In this document: piece by piece, positions 27,209 to 35,971 of the stretch
Position numbering within the stretch: the first letter of the stretch is position 1
Layout: each line of letters opens with the position of its first letter
Source of the DNA: Pseudomonas abietaniphila
Lineage (GTDB): Bacteria > Pseudomonadota > Gammaproteobacteria > Pseudomonadales > Pseudomonadaceae
Direction: 5' to 3'
DNA length: 64,000 nucleotides
Assembly: GCF_900100795.1 (NCBI RefSeq)
Contig: NZ_FNCO01000002.1
Span: 682,001 to 746,000, forward strand
Translations under genes and position numbers: made by a program
Notes under the pieces: model-generated
The model's database searches: none
Told to the model about the DNA's origin: nothing
Seen by the model: the letters and a program-made list of their open reading frames with translations, nothing else

Positions 27209-27715
27209 ATGACCACGCACACCGAAACCGCTCTGCTGGCTGGCGGCTGCTTCTGGGGCATGCAGGATCTGCTGCGCCGCTACCCTGGCGTCCTGTCCAC
27301 GCGCGTGGGCTACTCGGGCGGCGACGTTGAGAACGCCACGTACCGCAACCATGGCACCCATGCCGAAGCCATCGAAATCGTGTTCGATCCGAATGTGATC
27401 AGCTATCGGCAGATCCTGGAATTCTTTTTCCAGATCCACGACCCGTCCACGGCCAATCGCCAGGGCAATGACATCGGCGCGAGTTACCGCTCCGCGATCT
27501 TCTACCTTAGCGAAGAACAGAAACGCGTCGCGCTGGACACCGTCGAGGACGTCAACGCGTCGGGTCTCTGGCCGGGCAAAGTGGTCACTGAGCTGGCGCC
27601 GGCTGGCGCGTTCTGGGAGGCAGAACCAGAGCACCAGGATTATCTCGAGCGCATTCCCAACGGTTACACCTGCCACTTCATCCGCCCGGACTGGAAGCTC
27701 CCGAAACGCGCTTGA
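27209..27715 (+). CDS. msrA: Peptide-methionine (S)-S-oxide reductase
   Basis: A 168-residue MsrA. The active-site motif GGCFWG carries the nucleophilic Cys14. The substrate-pocket region [17 protein letters not shown], the [22 protein letters not shown] block and [16 protein letters not shown] are typical of the family. The extra cysteine in NGYTCHF may act as resolving cysteine. It reduces methionine-S-sulfoxide in proteins. The short length without an N-terminal extension suggests a cytoplasmic, paralogous form; pseudomonads usually carry a longer MsrA elsewhere. GGAAGG upstream supports ATG 27209. Confidence 0.94.
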   Translation: MTTHTETALLAGGCFWGMQDLLRRYPGVLSTRVGYSGGDVENATYRNHGTHAEAIEIVFDPNVISYRQILEFFFQIHDPSTANRQGNDIGASYRSAIFYLSEEQKRVALDTVEDVNASGLWPGKVVTELAPAGAFWEAEPEHQDYLERIPNGYTCHFIRPDWKLPKRA

Positions 27716-28099
27716 GGCTCAGTGACAGCCCCGTGGGCTTGCTCACGAAGAGGCCGGCATGAACGCCACCGATCCGCTGGATTCGCCGACGCCTTCGTGA
27801 GCAAGCTCACTGCCACAAAGAACTCCTTAAAACGCGCGGCTCAGCGGAGACGACCACGCGGTGAAACAGGCCGTGGATTCGGCGTGGCGTGAGCGTGTTA
27901 CCGCGCCTCATCGCGCCCCGTGCTTCCGGGCGCGATGGGTTTGCGCAAGCGTTTGAGCTGCCGCGTCAGGGCGGAGCGGAATGTGACGGCCATCCGGGTG
28001 CCCGATTCTGCCAAAGCAGGCCCTCTGCGGTTGTGCGCCGGTCTGGCTGCGTATACTCCGGGCAGCGACAAAGCGGCAGGCTTTGAATCCGGAGGCCCC
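27716..28099. repeat. Intergenic region with Pseudomonas-type palindromic repeat and a hairpin
   Basis: Positions 27732-27816 are bounded by inverted copies CTTGCTCACGAAG and CTTCGTGAGCAAG, a common pseudomonad intergenic palindrome. A second hairpin, CATCGCGCCC / GGGCGCGATG with a nine-base loop, is at 27909-27937 and could terminate msrA transcripts. The histidine kinase starts at 28100. No gene is supported here. Confidence 0.65.
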
Positions 28100-29077
28100 A
28101 TGTCAGAAAAACGTCTTACTCAGCGCCGGTCCGGCACGTACGAGGCTTCGGACCCGGCATGGTCCCACCACTACGACATGTCGCTGCTGCGGCGCGACGT
28201 CGATGCGACCTACCGTCTGCTGCCCGACCCGGCCAGCGGCGTCACCATCAGCCCTCTTCTCCCGCCTGCTCCTGCGCACCGGCTCGCCATGCTTGAACTC
28301 TGGGCGCCGAGCATCACGCCCGCGTCTCAAAGCGTCATCACCCAACATACGCCGCCAAACGATCCGCAAGCCGACTTTGCCAGCAACGCTCACTTGCAGG
28401 TCATGGGCGAGCTGACGGCCTCCATCGCCCACGAAATCTGCCAGCCGCTCTTGGCTATCGCCTCTAACGCCGCAGCATGCCTGCGTTGGCTGCAACGGGA
28501 AAAACCAGTGGTGAGTGAAGCGATTGAAGGGCTCAGGGATATTCGCGCCGAGTGCGAGCGCGCTGCCAATATCGTCGCTGCCCTGCGTGCACTGACCCGG
28601 CAGTCGCCCTGCAATCCGCAACGTGTGAACGTCAATGACGTGATCCTTGAAGCGGTGAGGCTTCACGGGCCCGCGCTGGCGGCGGGCAATGTCGCGTTGG
28701 TGATCGACTTGCGCGCCGATCAGCCTGTGAATGCCGATCCTGTGCAGGTTCAGCAACTGGTGTTCAATCTGATTGCCAATGCCATGGAAGCGATGGCCGG
28801 CGTGGAATCGCCGGGCCCGATTGTGCGGCTGTCGTCCAATACGCTGCAGGATGGTGTGCGGGTGTCGGTGGAGGACAATGGTCCGGGGATACCGGTTGAG
28901 GACAGGCAGCGGATTTTCGAGGCGTTTCACACCACCAAGGAAAGCGGGCTGGGGATGGGGCTGACCATTTGCCGTTCGGTGGTGGAGGCGCATAAGGGTA
29001 ATTTGTATGCCGAGGGCTCGGAGTTGGGGGGTGCGATGATTCGGTTTCAATTGCCGACGGGGTGCAGGAATCACTGA
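28100..29077 (+). CDS. Orphan sensor histidine kinase (FixL/DctB-type catalytic core)
   Basis: A 325-residue protein without membrane segments. Residues 1-95 show no known sensor domain, although a very short PAS remnant is possible. The HisKA box is VMGELTASIAHEICQPLLAI, with phospho-acceptor His111. The ATPase domain shows NLIANAMEAM, DNGPGIP and GLGMGLTICRSVVEAH. The QPL form after the histidine is typical of kinases with N-terminal PAS or CHASE modules, so this one looks stripped of its input domain. No response regulator lies next to it. GGAGG before ATG 28100 fixes the start; the frame is open 180 bp further upstream, through the hairpin. Confidence 0.87.
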   Translation: MSEKRLTQRRSGTYEASDPAWSHHYDMSLLRRDVDATYRLLPDPASGVTISPLLPPAPAHRLAMLELWAPSITPASQSVITQHTPPNDPQADFASNAHLQVMGELTASIAHEICQPLLAIASNAAACLRWLQREKPVVSEAIEGLRDIRAECERAANIVAALRALTRQSPCNPQRVNVNDVILEAVRLHGPALAAGNVALVIDLRADQPVNADPVQVQQLVFNLIANAMEAMAGVESPGPIVRLSSNTLQDGVRVSVEDNGPGIPVEDRQRIFEAFHTTKESGLGMGLTICRSVVEAHKGNLYAEGSELGGAMIRFQLPTGCRNH

Positions 29078-29087
29078 TTTCCTGCAC
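29062..29087 (+). terminator. Hairpin overlapping the kinase stop codon
   Basis: Perfect arms GTGCAGGAA and TTCCTGCAC enclose an eight-base loop that contains the TGA stop codon of the histidine kinase. There is no T-run; a G-rich tract follows instead. It may act as an mRNA 3' stabiliser or a weak terminator. Confidence 0.5.
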
Positions 29088-29094
29088 GGAGGTC

Positions 29095-29128
29095 GGGTTG
29101 GGTTGGGTTGGGTTGGGTTGGGTTGGGG
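29095..29128 (+). repeat. (GGGTT)n tract, seven G-runs, potential G-quadruplex
   Basis: Seven runs of three or more Gs (29095, 29100, 29105, 29110, 29115, 29120 and 29125) are each separated by exactly TT. Four or more such runs satisfy the usual G-quadruplex rule. The tract lies on the coding strand just after the kinase gene's 3' hairpin. Confidence 0.8.
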
Positions 29129-29159
29129 TGTATATCCGTTTCTTGCGGCGGCCCTGCTA

Positions 29160-29390
29160 GAGTCTGGCTAACGCCAGACCTGTTTCGCCTCCGGCGAGTT
29201 ACTTGAAAAGACCCCAAGTAACCAAGGTCCAGCACCCGGTTGGGCCCGACTTCGTCGGGTTCCTTCTCTCCGGCGACGCTCCGTGGGCCCGCCGCCATCG
29301 GCCATCCATGGCCGGGGGCGGCTCTCGCGGCATCCATGCCGCTCGGCCCACTACGCGCCACCTGCGTTCAGCCTGCACCCAAGTCGCGAT
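29160..29390 (+). repeat. Single copy of the REP-like unit seen at 14977-15306
   Basis: Starts with TGGCTAACGCCAGA and GCCTCCGGCGAGTTACTTG and contains AAGTAACCAAG. It shares the exact 19-mer CGGCGACGCTCCGTGGGCC (29271-29289) with 15085-15103. The rest, rich in CCATGGCC and GGCATCCATGCC palindromes, resembles a repeated intergenic family known in pseudomonads. The gap from 29078 to 29656 has no supported gene. Confidence 0.65.
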
Positions 29391-29656
29391 GTGTGGTGTC
29401 TGAAGTGTCGAGGCAGGAAAATCAAAAGCAAAAGCAGTCGCAAAATAAGTGTTTTGGATTTCCGCTGTGCTTTTGATTCTGCCAAAGGCGTAGGAGCGAC
29501 CGGGGTGGCGAATGGAGTGATGCAGGGGGGGATCTGATCCGGTGACCCGTGAGTCAGCTGTACCGGAAATTCCTTGAATTGGCCTAAACTGCCGCCTTGA
29601 AAAGCTGGTACCCCGTTGGCATCCGCCGATGGGGTCGCGATGAAGGCGGTTGAGGC

Positions 29657-30631
29657 ATGCAAGACCCTAATGTTCATAAAACCGTGGTGATGGTGCTGTT
29701 CAACGACGTGCTGATGCTCGACGTGACCGGCCCAATGGACGTTTTTTCGATTTCAAATCGCCTGTTGCCCAAGGAGAAACAGTACCGTCTCCTCACGGTG
29801 TCGGACCGGTCCGGGCTGGTGCGCAGTTCTTGCGGTCTCAAGGTCCACGCCGATCTGCGACTGCAAGACTGTCCCGCTGACGTTGACCTGCTGCTGGTTC
29901 CCGGTGGCCCGGGCGCTTACGGCTTCACCCACCCGGAATTGACCGCCTGGTTGCCGGCTGCCGCAAAAAGCGCTCGACGCTTCGGCGCGATCTGTACGGG
30001 GATCTTCCTGCTCGGCGAGGCCGGTTTGATTGACGGCTATCGCTGTACCACCCACTGGAACTATGTCGAGCGCCTGGCTCAGCGTTTTCCCGAGGCGCGG
30101 GTGGAAACCGAGCAGATTTACGTCATCGACCGCAATTTGATCACCTCAGGCGGTATTACGGCGGGTATCGACATGGCGCTGGCCGTGGTCGCCGAAGATC
30201 ACGGCAAGGACATCGCGCTGGAAGTCGCCAAAGTGCTGCTGGTGGTGATGAAACGCCAGGGCGGTCAAACCCCTTATGGTCCACTGCTGGCTGCGGTACC
30301 CCGTGACGGCGGTGCCATCGCCAAGGTCCAGGCGCACGTCGTGGATCATATCGAGGCGCCCTACACCATTGATCGAATGGCCGAAATCGCGGCCATGAGC
30401 CCGCGCAATTTCGCCCGTGCGTTCCAGCGCGACGTCGGCATGACGCCCATGCAGTACGTGCAAAACGCGCGCATCGATCACGCCCGCAAGCTTCTGGAAT
30501 CCTGCGACGTCCCGCTTAAGGTGCTGGCCTCGCGCTGCGGTTTCGGCAGTGCGCGACACATGCGCAAAGTGTTCAGCGAGCGTATTGGACTGTCGCCGAA
30601 TCAGTACCGGCAGCAGTTCGGCGGCGAATGA
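29657..30631 (+). CDS. GlxA-type transcriptional regulator (DJ-1/PfpI + AraC)
   Basis: A 324-residue regulator. Residues about 8-190 form a class I glutamine-amidotransferase-like (DJ-1/PfpI) domain, with PADVDLLLVPGGPGAYG and the nucleophile-elbow region FGAICTGIFLLGEAGLIDG. Residues about 220-320 are an AraC domain with two helix-turn-helix units (YTIDRMAEIAAMSPRNFARAFQ and VPLKVLASRCGFGSARHMRKVFSERIGLSPNQYR). Relatives control quaternary-amine or amino-acid catabolism, but this ligand is unknown. The alpha/beta hydrolase gene follows 170 bp downstream in the same direction and is a possible target. Confidence 0.9.
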   Translation: MQDPNVHKTVVMVLFNDVLMLDVTGPMDVFSISNRLLPKEKQYRLLTVSDRSGLVRSSCGLKVHADLRLQDCPADVDLLLVPGGPGAYGFTHPELTAWLPAAAKSARRFGAICTGIFLLGEAGLIDGYRCTTHWNYVERLAQRFPEARVETEQIYVIDRNLITSGGITAGIDMALAVVAEDHGKDIALEVAKVLLVVMKRQGGQTPYGPLLAAVPRDGGAIAKVQAHVVDHIEAPYTIDRMAEIAAMSPRNFARAFQRDVGMTPMQYVQNARIDHARKLLESCDVPLKVLASRCGFGSARHMRKVFSERIGLSPNQYRQQFGGE

Positions 30632-30801
30632 CCGAGGGCCGGTTTTGTATCACTGTGTATCTGGATCGCGCCGGGATACGCAGGCATTCATCCGCCGGGT
30701 GATTCGACACACGGCAGATACGTCGTCGCGTTGAAATGCACGCACGGTTTGAAGGGACCCCGCCGGGTTCCCTGGCCATGAACGTGTATGGAGACATCCC
30801 C

Positions 30802-31845
30802 ATGAAGCTGGCATTGCAGAACACCACCACCGGCCGTCTGTTCACCGCATCCCTGCTCGCGGCAAGCCTGTTTGGCGTGCTGGGCACGGCCCAGGCGCAG
30901 GACACTGCCACGACGTCCGCCAATGCTGTCAGCCATGCGGCGCCCTCGCCGTTCGGCCCACTCAAGCACGTCAAGGCTGGCCTGCTGGATGTGGCGTATG
31001 CCGAAACCGGCCCGGCAGACGGGCAAGTGGTGATTCTCCTGCACGGCTGGCCGTACGATATTCACAGCTATGACGACGTCGCGCCTCTGCTCGCTGCAAA
31101 AGGCTATCGCGTGCTGATGCCGTATGCCCGTGGCTATGGCGATACGCATTTCCTGTCCGACAAAACCCTGCGTAACGGCCAGCCGGCTGCGCTGGCCAGC
31201 GATGTCATCGACTTCATGGATGCGCTCAAGATCAAGCAGGCCGTGCTCGGCGGTTATGACTGGGGCGCGCGCTCCGCTGACATCGTCTCCGCACTGTGGC
31301 CGGAACGCGTGAAAGCGCTGGTGTCGGTCAGCGGCTACCTGATCGGCAACCAGGCAGCCGGCAAGAACCCACTGCCACCCAAGGCCGAACTGCAATGGTG
31401 GTATCAGTTCTATTTCGCCACCGACCGCGGCCGTGCCGGCTATGAAAAGAACACCCACGATTTCGCCAAACTGATCTGGCAGACCGCTTCGCCGAAATGG
31501 GCATTCGACGACGCCACCTATGATCGCAGTGCCAAGGCGCTGGAAAACCCCGACCATGTCGACATCACCGTGTTCAACTACCGCTGGCGGCTGGGCCTAG
31601 TTGCCGGTGAGTCACGCTACGAGGCGCTGGAACAGAAACTCGCCACGGCCCCGTCCATCGGCGTGCCGACCATCACCCTGGAAGGCGACGCAAACGGCGC
31701 CCCTCACCCGGCACCCGAGGATTACGCCAAGCGCTTCACAGGCAAATACGAATTCCGGCTGATCAACGGCGGCATCGGTCACAACCTGCCGCAAGAAGCG
31801 CCGCAGGCGTTCGCGCAAGCGGTGATCGATGCGGATCATTTGTAA
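30802..31845 (+). CDS. Exported alpha/beta hydrolase (epoxide hydrolase/dehalogenase-like)
   Basis: A 347-residue protein with a Sec signal peptide (hydrophobic LFTASLLAASLFGVLGTAQA, cleavage likely near residue 33). The mature part has the oxyanion motif HGWP at 81-84, nucleophile Asp153 in GGYDWGARS and catalytic His in GGIGHNLPQE. An aspartate nucleophile with HGWP is the epoxide hydrolase/haloalkane dehalogenase pattern, not an esterase. It would act in the periplasm. ATG 30802 is chosen for the GGAG eight bases upstream and because the signal peptide then starts properly (MKLALQ). It lies downstream of a GlxA-type regulator on the same strand. Confidence 0.87.
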   Translation: MKLALQNTTTGRLFTASLLAASLFGVLGTAQAQDTATTSANAVSHAAPSPFGPLKHVKAGLLDVAYAETGPADGQVVILLHGWPYDIHSYDDVAPLLAAKGYRVLMPYARGYGDTHFLSDKTLRNGQPAALASDVIDFMDALKIKQAVLGGYDWGARSADIVSALWPERVKALVSVSGYLIGNQAAGKNPLPPKAELQWWYQFYFATDRGRAGYEKNTHDFAKLIWQTASPKWAFDDATYDRSAKALENPDHVDITVFNYRWRLGLVAGESRYEALEQKLATAPSIGVPTITLEGDANGAPHPAPEDYAKRFTGKYEFRLINGGIGHNLPQEAPQAFAQAVIDADHL

Positions 31846-32058
31846 TGCTTGACGATTGACGTCGGCAAGGTGTGGCGAGGTGAGGATCGGGCCGGTAGGC
31901 TTGGCATCAGGCAGCCAGACCGATCCAGTGCTGGCGACCGGGCAGATGCCCAGGGTCGTCAGCGCTTGAAAGACCTGCTCCCGGCAAGGCTGACTGCCCA
32001 GAGACTCCAGGTAACGGTCATTTGCCTGAGCGATCATCAAACCTCAAAGGTGGCCACA

Positions 32059-33021
32059 ATGCATGAACTTGATTCCCTGACCCAGGGCCGGCCCATTGCA
32101 ATCGTCGGCGCGGGTCTGGTCGGCGCGGGCTGGGCACTGGTCTTCGCCCGGGCAGGACTCGCCGTACGGATCTATGACGCAAACCCGGCGATCTCGAACG
32201 CCTCGATCCCGCTAATCGAACGGCAGATCGCAGACCTCACCGAATTCGGGCTTTTATCGGAATCTGCCGAGTCCATCCTTGCGCGCCTCACGGTGTGCGA
32301 CACGCTGCAACAGGCCGTCAACGGTGCAGCGTATGTTCAGGAATCGATTCTGGAGCGCACCGATGTCAAACGGGCGCTCATGCTCGAACTGGACGCCATC
32401 GCCGGCCCCGACCTGATCATCGGCAGCTCCACGTCAGGCATCCCCGCCTCGGCGTTTGCATCGGAGTTGAGCATTTCGTCGCGCGTCATCATTGCTCATC
32501 CGGTGAACCCGCCGTACCTCGTTCCCGTGGTTGAAATCGTGCCCTCGCCGGACACCTCGTCCTCGGTCATTGCTTTTACGGCGGCACTGATGGAGGCCGT
32601 GGGTCAAAGCGTTGTACACGTGCGTAAAGAAGTGCCCGGCTTCGTGCTCAATCGCCTTCAGGCCGTGCTGTTGCGCGAAGCGTGGGCGTTGGTGGAAGAA
32701 GGCGTCGCGACCTGTGAGGACATCGACAAAACCGTGCGCGACGGGCTGGGTTGGCGGTGGTCGTTCATGGGGCCGTTCGAGACGATCGATCTCAATGCCG
32801 TCGGCGGTGTGGCTGATTATGCGCAACGTCTCGGGCCGCTCTATCGCGGCATTGCCGACTCGCGCTCCCACACCGAAGAATGGAGCCCGGAGCTGATCAA
32901 AACCGTAGAAGACCAGCGCCGCGGGTTCCTGGCGTTCGATGAACTGGAAAAACGCCGTGCATGGCGCGACCGTCAGCTCATGGCCTTCAGCGCGCAGCGG
33001 CGCAAGGACGATCAGCGCTGA
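32059..33021 (+). CDS. 3-Hydroxyacyl-CoA dehydrogenase family oxidoreductase (gulonate/carnitine dehydrogenase-like)
   Basis: A 320-residue two-domain NAD enzyme. The Rossmann motif IVGAGLVGAGWALVFARAG is followed by an acidic residue in RIYDANP. The catalytic histidine lies in AHPVNPPYLVPVVEIVP, and the C-terminal helical domain starts at FVLNRLQAVLLREAWALVEEGVA. The single-domain layout and the NPPYLVP form are those of lambda-crystallin/L-gulonate 3-dehydrogenase and carnitine dehydrogenases, not fatty-acid FadB. Substrate is probably a free 3-hydroxy acid. AAAGGTGG before ATG 32059 fixes the start. No pathway partner is adjacent. Confidence 0.85.
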   Translation: MHELDSLTQGRPIAIVGAGLVGAGWALVFARAGLAVRIYDANPAISNASIPLIERQIADLTEFGLLSESAESILARLTVCDTLQQAVNGAAYVQESILERTDVKRALMLELDAIAGPDLIIGSSTSGIPASAFASELSISSRVIIAHPVNPPYLVPVVEIVPSPDTSSSVIAFTAALMEAVGQSVVHVRKEVPGFVLNRLQAVLLREAWALVEEGVATCEDIDKTVRDGLGWRWSFMGPFETIDLNAVGGVADYAQRLGPLYRGIADSRSHTEEWSPELIKTVEDQRRGFLAFDELEKRRAWRDRQLMAFSAQRRKDDQR

Positions 33022-33040
33022 TCAACTGACCCTCTAAAAG

Positions 33041-33062
33041 GCGGCCCTCACCTGAGGGCCGC
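33041..33062. terminator. Bidirectional terminator between convergent genes
   Basis: Perfect 10-bp arms GCGGCCCTCA and TGAGGGCCGC with a two-base loop, preceded by AAAA on the left and followed by a T-containing stretch on the right. It separates the dehydrogenase gene (ending 33021) from the left-going SDR gene (stop at 33068). Confidence 0.75.
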
Positions 33063-33067
33063 TTCGG

Positions 33068-33850
33068 TTATTGCGCTGTCCAGCCACCGTCGATCTTCAA
33101 CGCGGTGCCGGTGACCATCCTTGCAGCAGGCCCTGCGAGGTAAAGCGCCCCGCCGACGATGTCTTCCATCGTCGCCATGTGCCCCATCGGAATCTTCGAC
33201 ACCAGAAAGGCTTCCTTCTCAGGCGTGTCGACGATCTTGCGCACCAGCGGCGTATCAACGAACGTCGGGCACAGCGTGTTGACCCGAATGCCCTGCCCGG
33301 CCAGTTCGACCGCCATCGCTTTGGTCAGGCCTTCGATGGCGTGCTTGGTCATGCAATACACCGTGCGATTGGGTGAACCGACATGCCCCATCTGGGAAGA
33401 CACATTAATGATGACGCCGATGTCAGGCCCGGTATTGGTCAGCATCTTCTGCACCGCCGCTTGCGCGGTGACGAAGCAGGCCCGTACGTTCAGGTTGAGC
33501 ATTGAGTCCAAGTGTTCATCCGTGACCTCAACCATAGGCTCGGGGTAATTGATGCCTGCGTTATTCACCAGGATGTCCAGCTGTGGAAGATCATCGATCA
33601 CCGCACGAATGGCGGCGCTGTCGGTGACATCGCAAACCACCGTGCTAACGCTGCCGCCTCGCCCGCGAATCACGTCGGCGACCTGATCCAGATTGGGTTG
33701 GGTGCGGGCGACCAGCACCACATCAGCTCCTGCGGCACTGAACGCCAGTGCGACGCCCGCGCCAATGCCGGATCCGCCGCCCGTGATCAGGGCGACCTTG
33801 CCATCCAGTCGAAAAGAAGGCATCCCCAAGGTGTCGTATTCGCCTGCCAA
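33068..33850 (-). CDS. SDR family oxidoreductase
   Basis: About 260 residues in the classical short-chain dehydrogenase fold. The cofactor motif is ITGGGSGIGAG, with VARTQP after strand 2, suggesting NADP. NNAGINYPEP is the structural motif. Active-site Ser is in INVSSQMGHVG, with YCMTKHA supplying Tyr and Lys. The C-terminus GGALYLAGPAARMVTGTALKIDGGW is typical of gluconate-5-dehydrogenase-like enzymes. The start is uncertain. TTG 33850 has GAGGAG six bases upstream and is preferred; ATG 33889 and ATG 33823 are alternatives with weak ribosome sites. The substrate is unknown. Confidence 0.85.
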   Translation of the reverse strand: MAGEYDTLGMPSFRLDGKVALITGGGSGIGAGVALAFSAAGADVVLVARTQPNLDQVADVIRGRGGSVSTVVCDVTDSAAIRAVIDDLPQLDILVNNAGINYPEPMVEVTDEHLDSMLNLNVRACFVTAQAAVQKMLTNTGPDIGVIINVSSQMGHVGSPNRTVYCMTKHAIEGLTKAMAVELAGQGIRVNTLCPTFVDTPLVRKIVDTPEKEAFLVSKIPMGHMATMEDIVGGALYLAGPAARMVTGTALKIDGGWTAQ

Positions 33851-34070
33851 GTCACTCTCCTCTAGCGGTATCAGATTTCGTTCGCACATCCGGGCTTGCG
33901 TCTAACGGCGTCGCCGGCATCCCGTCATGCGTGCTGGCCTATGCCTCACTGGCCGCGTAAGCCACCCTGCGGTTGCATACGCATGCATCGCCATCATAGA
34001 AGACCGCAAAGGGTTTTCAAAGCCGAGAACACGAACATGTCTGAGCTGATCTCAGGCACGTCAGCGACCT

Positions 34071-35027
34071 TCAGCCAATCACCTCGGCGTAGACGTTTCG
34101 ATCAATGTTGGCACCTGACAGGATGACGCCAACGTTCTTGCCTTTCATCGCCTCACGCTCCTGCATCAACGCCGCCAACGCTGCAGCGCCTGCGCCTTCT
34201 GCCAGGTTGTGGGTGTCGGCGTAGTACACGCGCATGGCCTCGGCAATCTCCTCATCGGCGACGGAGACGATCCGTTGCGCACCTTCTTTGTAGATAGCAA
34301 ACGCTTCCGGAATCGGACCGCGAACCGCCAACCCGTCGGCAAACGTATTGGCCGACGCCGTCTCGCGTAACACCCCCGCTTCGAACGATTGCCTGGCAGC
34401 GTCCGCTTCAGTGGACACCACGCCGACCACCTGGGTGTTCAGTTGCAATGCGTCGCGCACGGCGATCACCCCGCAAATGCCCGACCCGCAACCAATGGGC
34501 ACATAGACGGTGTGCAGGTCAGGCGCGGCGGTGAACAATTCCAGCGCATAGCTCGCCACGCCTTTGACCAACGCCGGGTGGTAAGGCGGAACCAGAAAAA
34601 GGCCATGGGTTTTCGCCAGCCGCGCGGCTTCGCCACGGGCTTCGTCGAAGTCCCGGCCGTACTCCACGACTTCGCTACCAAAACCGCGCATGGCGTTGTT
34701 CTTCTCCACGGAGTTGCCAACCGGCACCACGATCAACGCCCGCATACCCGCTGCACGGGCCGCCATCGCGAGGCTCTGCCCGTGGTTGCCGCGAGTGGCC
34801 GTGACGATGCCCTCGACGTCCGGGTGCGCGTTTTTCAGCCACTGCATGAAGGTGATACCGCCGCGCACCTTGAAAGCACCCGTGGGCGTGTGATTTTCGT
34901 GCTTGACCCACACGGTGCAACCCAGTCGCTCAGCGAGCAAAGGCCACGCATATTGGGGCGTTGCAGGCATCACGCGGTACACCTGCCGGGCGGCGTCTTC
35001 GAGGTCTTCGCGAGTCAGTCGGTGCAT
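34071..35027 (-). CDS. PLP-dependent threonine/serine dehydratase family protein
   Basis: A 318-residue fold-type II PLP enzyme. The cofactor lysine is Lys53 in PTGAFKVRGG. The substrate/phosphate loops are TATRGNHGQS and VPIGCGSGICG, close to the catabolic threonine dehydratase pattern. There is no C-terminal ACT domain, so it is not the feedback-regulated biosynthetic IlvA. It would deaminate threonine, serine or a hydroxy-amino acid such as 3-hydroxyaspartate. GGAGGAAACC before ATG 35027 sets the start. It is divergent from an AraC-type regulator 108 bp away, its probable controller. Confidence 0.88.
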   Translation of the reverse strand: MHRLTREDLEDAARQVYRVMPATPQYAWPLLAERLGCTVWVKHENHTPTGAFKVRGGITFMQWLKNAHPDVEGIVTATRGNHGQSLAMAARAAGMRALIVVPVGNSVEKNNAMRGFGSEVVEYGRDFDEARGEAARLAKTHGLFLVPPYHPALVKGVASYALELFTAAPDLHTVYVPIGCGSGICGVIAVRDALQLNTQVVGVVSTEADAARQSFEAGVLRETASANTFADGLAVRGPIPEAFAIYKEGAQRIVSVADEEIAEAMRVYYADTHNLAEGAGAAALAALMQEREAMKGKNVGVILSGANIDRNVYAEVIG

Positions 35028-35135
35028 GGTTTCCTCCAGCGTTCTGTTTGGTCGCAGTCTAGGCACCGAGCGGTGTCGCTGGCTTTCAAAAAACCCACCT
35101 GACCTTTTGCCTGATTCTTGAGTACTATCGCGCTC

Positions 35136-35933
35136 ATGAGCCGTCCACACCGCGTCACCTCATCGCCCGTTACCGAGCCGGTCCGCCGCGCCGATGCAGG
35201 GCCGTGGACGATCGAATTGCTGCCCGCGTCCCCTTACGAAGCGCGCTATGTCGCCACGCAGTCCAGCGTCGGCTTTGCGTTCGACAGCCAGCGGGGTACT
35301 CACGCCATTGGCAGCGATCGCCTGCGTCCTTTCGCTGCCGTGCCCAACGGGCTGGCGTTTGTGCCCGCGGGCTGCGACGTGTTTTCAGCGTCTCCCGACG
35401 GCGGTGAATACCTGTTGCTCAAACGCAACGACGGGGGTTCGTTGAATGGCGAGCGAGCGTTCAACAACCTGATCGACGCTCAGGCCATTCGCCTCGCACA
35501 CCGCATGCGCAACGCATTGCTGCGTGCATCGGTCAACGATGACTGGGAGGCCTGGGCCATTGCTCTTGCCGAACGGACGGCTCAATCGCCCCTGCACTCG
35601 GCCCGTTCAAGCACCTCAATGACCAGCAAGCGATTACGTTTACTCGATGAGTACATCGACGCGCGCCTGGATCGCCCTTTAAGCGTTCAAACGATGGCGA
35701 ATCTGCTGGAACTGTCAGAAGGCTACTTCATGCGCGCCTTCACCCACGCGACCGGGAAAACCCCACACAGCTACCTCATCGACCGACGCGTGGCCCGCGC
35801 CCGCGCACTGCTGCGCGACGCCCGCGTCAGTGTCGCGGACGTCGCTCAGGCATGTGGTTTCTCGTCCCAGGCGCACCTGGCGACGACCTTCAGGCAGCGG
35901 CTGGGTGTGAGTCCGTCGCAATTGCGGGGGTAA
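35136..35933 (+). CDS. AraC family transcriptional regulator
   Basis: A 265-residue regulator. The C-terminal AraC domain (about 165-265) has both helix-turn-helix units, LSVQTMANLLELSEGYFMRAFTHATGKTPHSYLIDRR-like followed by VSVADVAQACGFSSQAHLATTFRQRLGVSPSQL. The N-terminal about 150 residues look like a diverged cupin without a recognisable ligand site. It is divergent from the PLP dehydratase gene and probably regulates it. ATG 35136 is taken; TTG 35118 is open too. Confidence 0.86.
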   Translation: MSRPHRVTSSPVTEPVRRADAGPWTIELLPASPYEARYVATQSSVGFAFDSQRGTHAIGSDRLRPFAAVPNGLAFVPAGCDVFSASPDGGEYLLLKRNDGGSLNGERAFNNLIDAQAIRLAHRMRNALLRASVNDDWEAWAIALAERTAQSPLHSARSSTSMTSKRLRLLDEYIDARLDRPLSVQTMANLLELSEGYFMRAFTHATGKTPHSYLIDRRVARARALLRDARVSVADVAQACGFSSQAHLATTFRQRLGVSPSQLRG

Positions 35934-35971
35934 GCGCTCTGCGCCAGCGCCATTTCAAACAAGGAGGCTTT

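Noticed and set aside
29095..29128. Telomere-like repeat suggesting a linear replicon end
   Set aside because: The tract is short and internal, and ordinary chromosomal genes lie on both sides.
30802..31845. The alpha/beta hydrolase as the missing pcaD
   Set aside because: It has a signal peptide and an aspartate nucleophile, whereas PcaD is cytoplasmic with a serine nucleophile.
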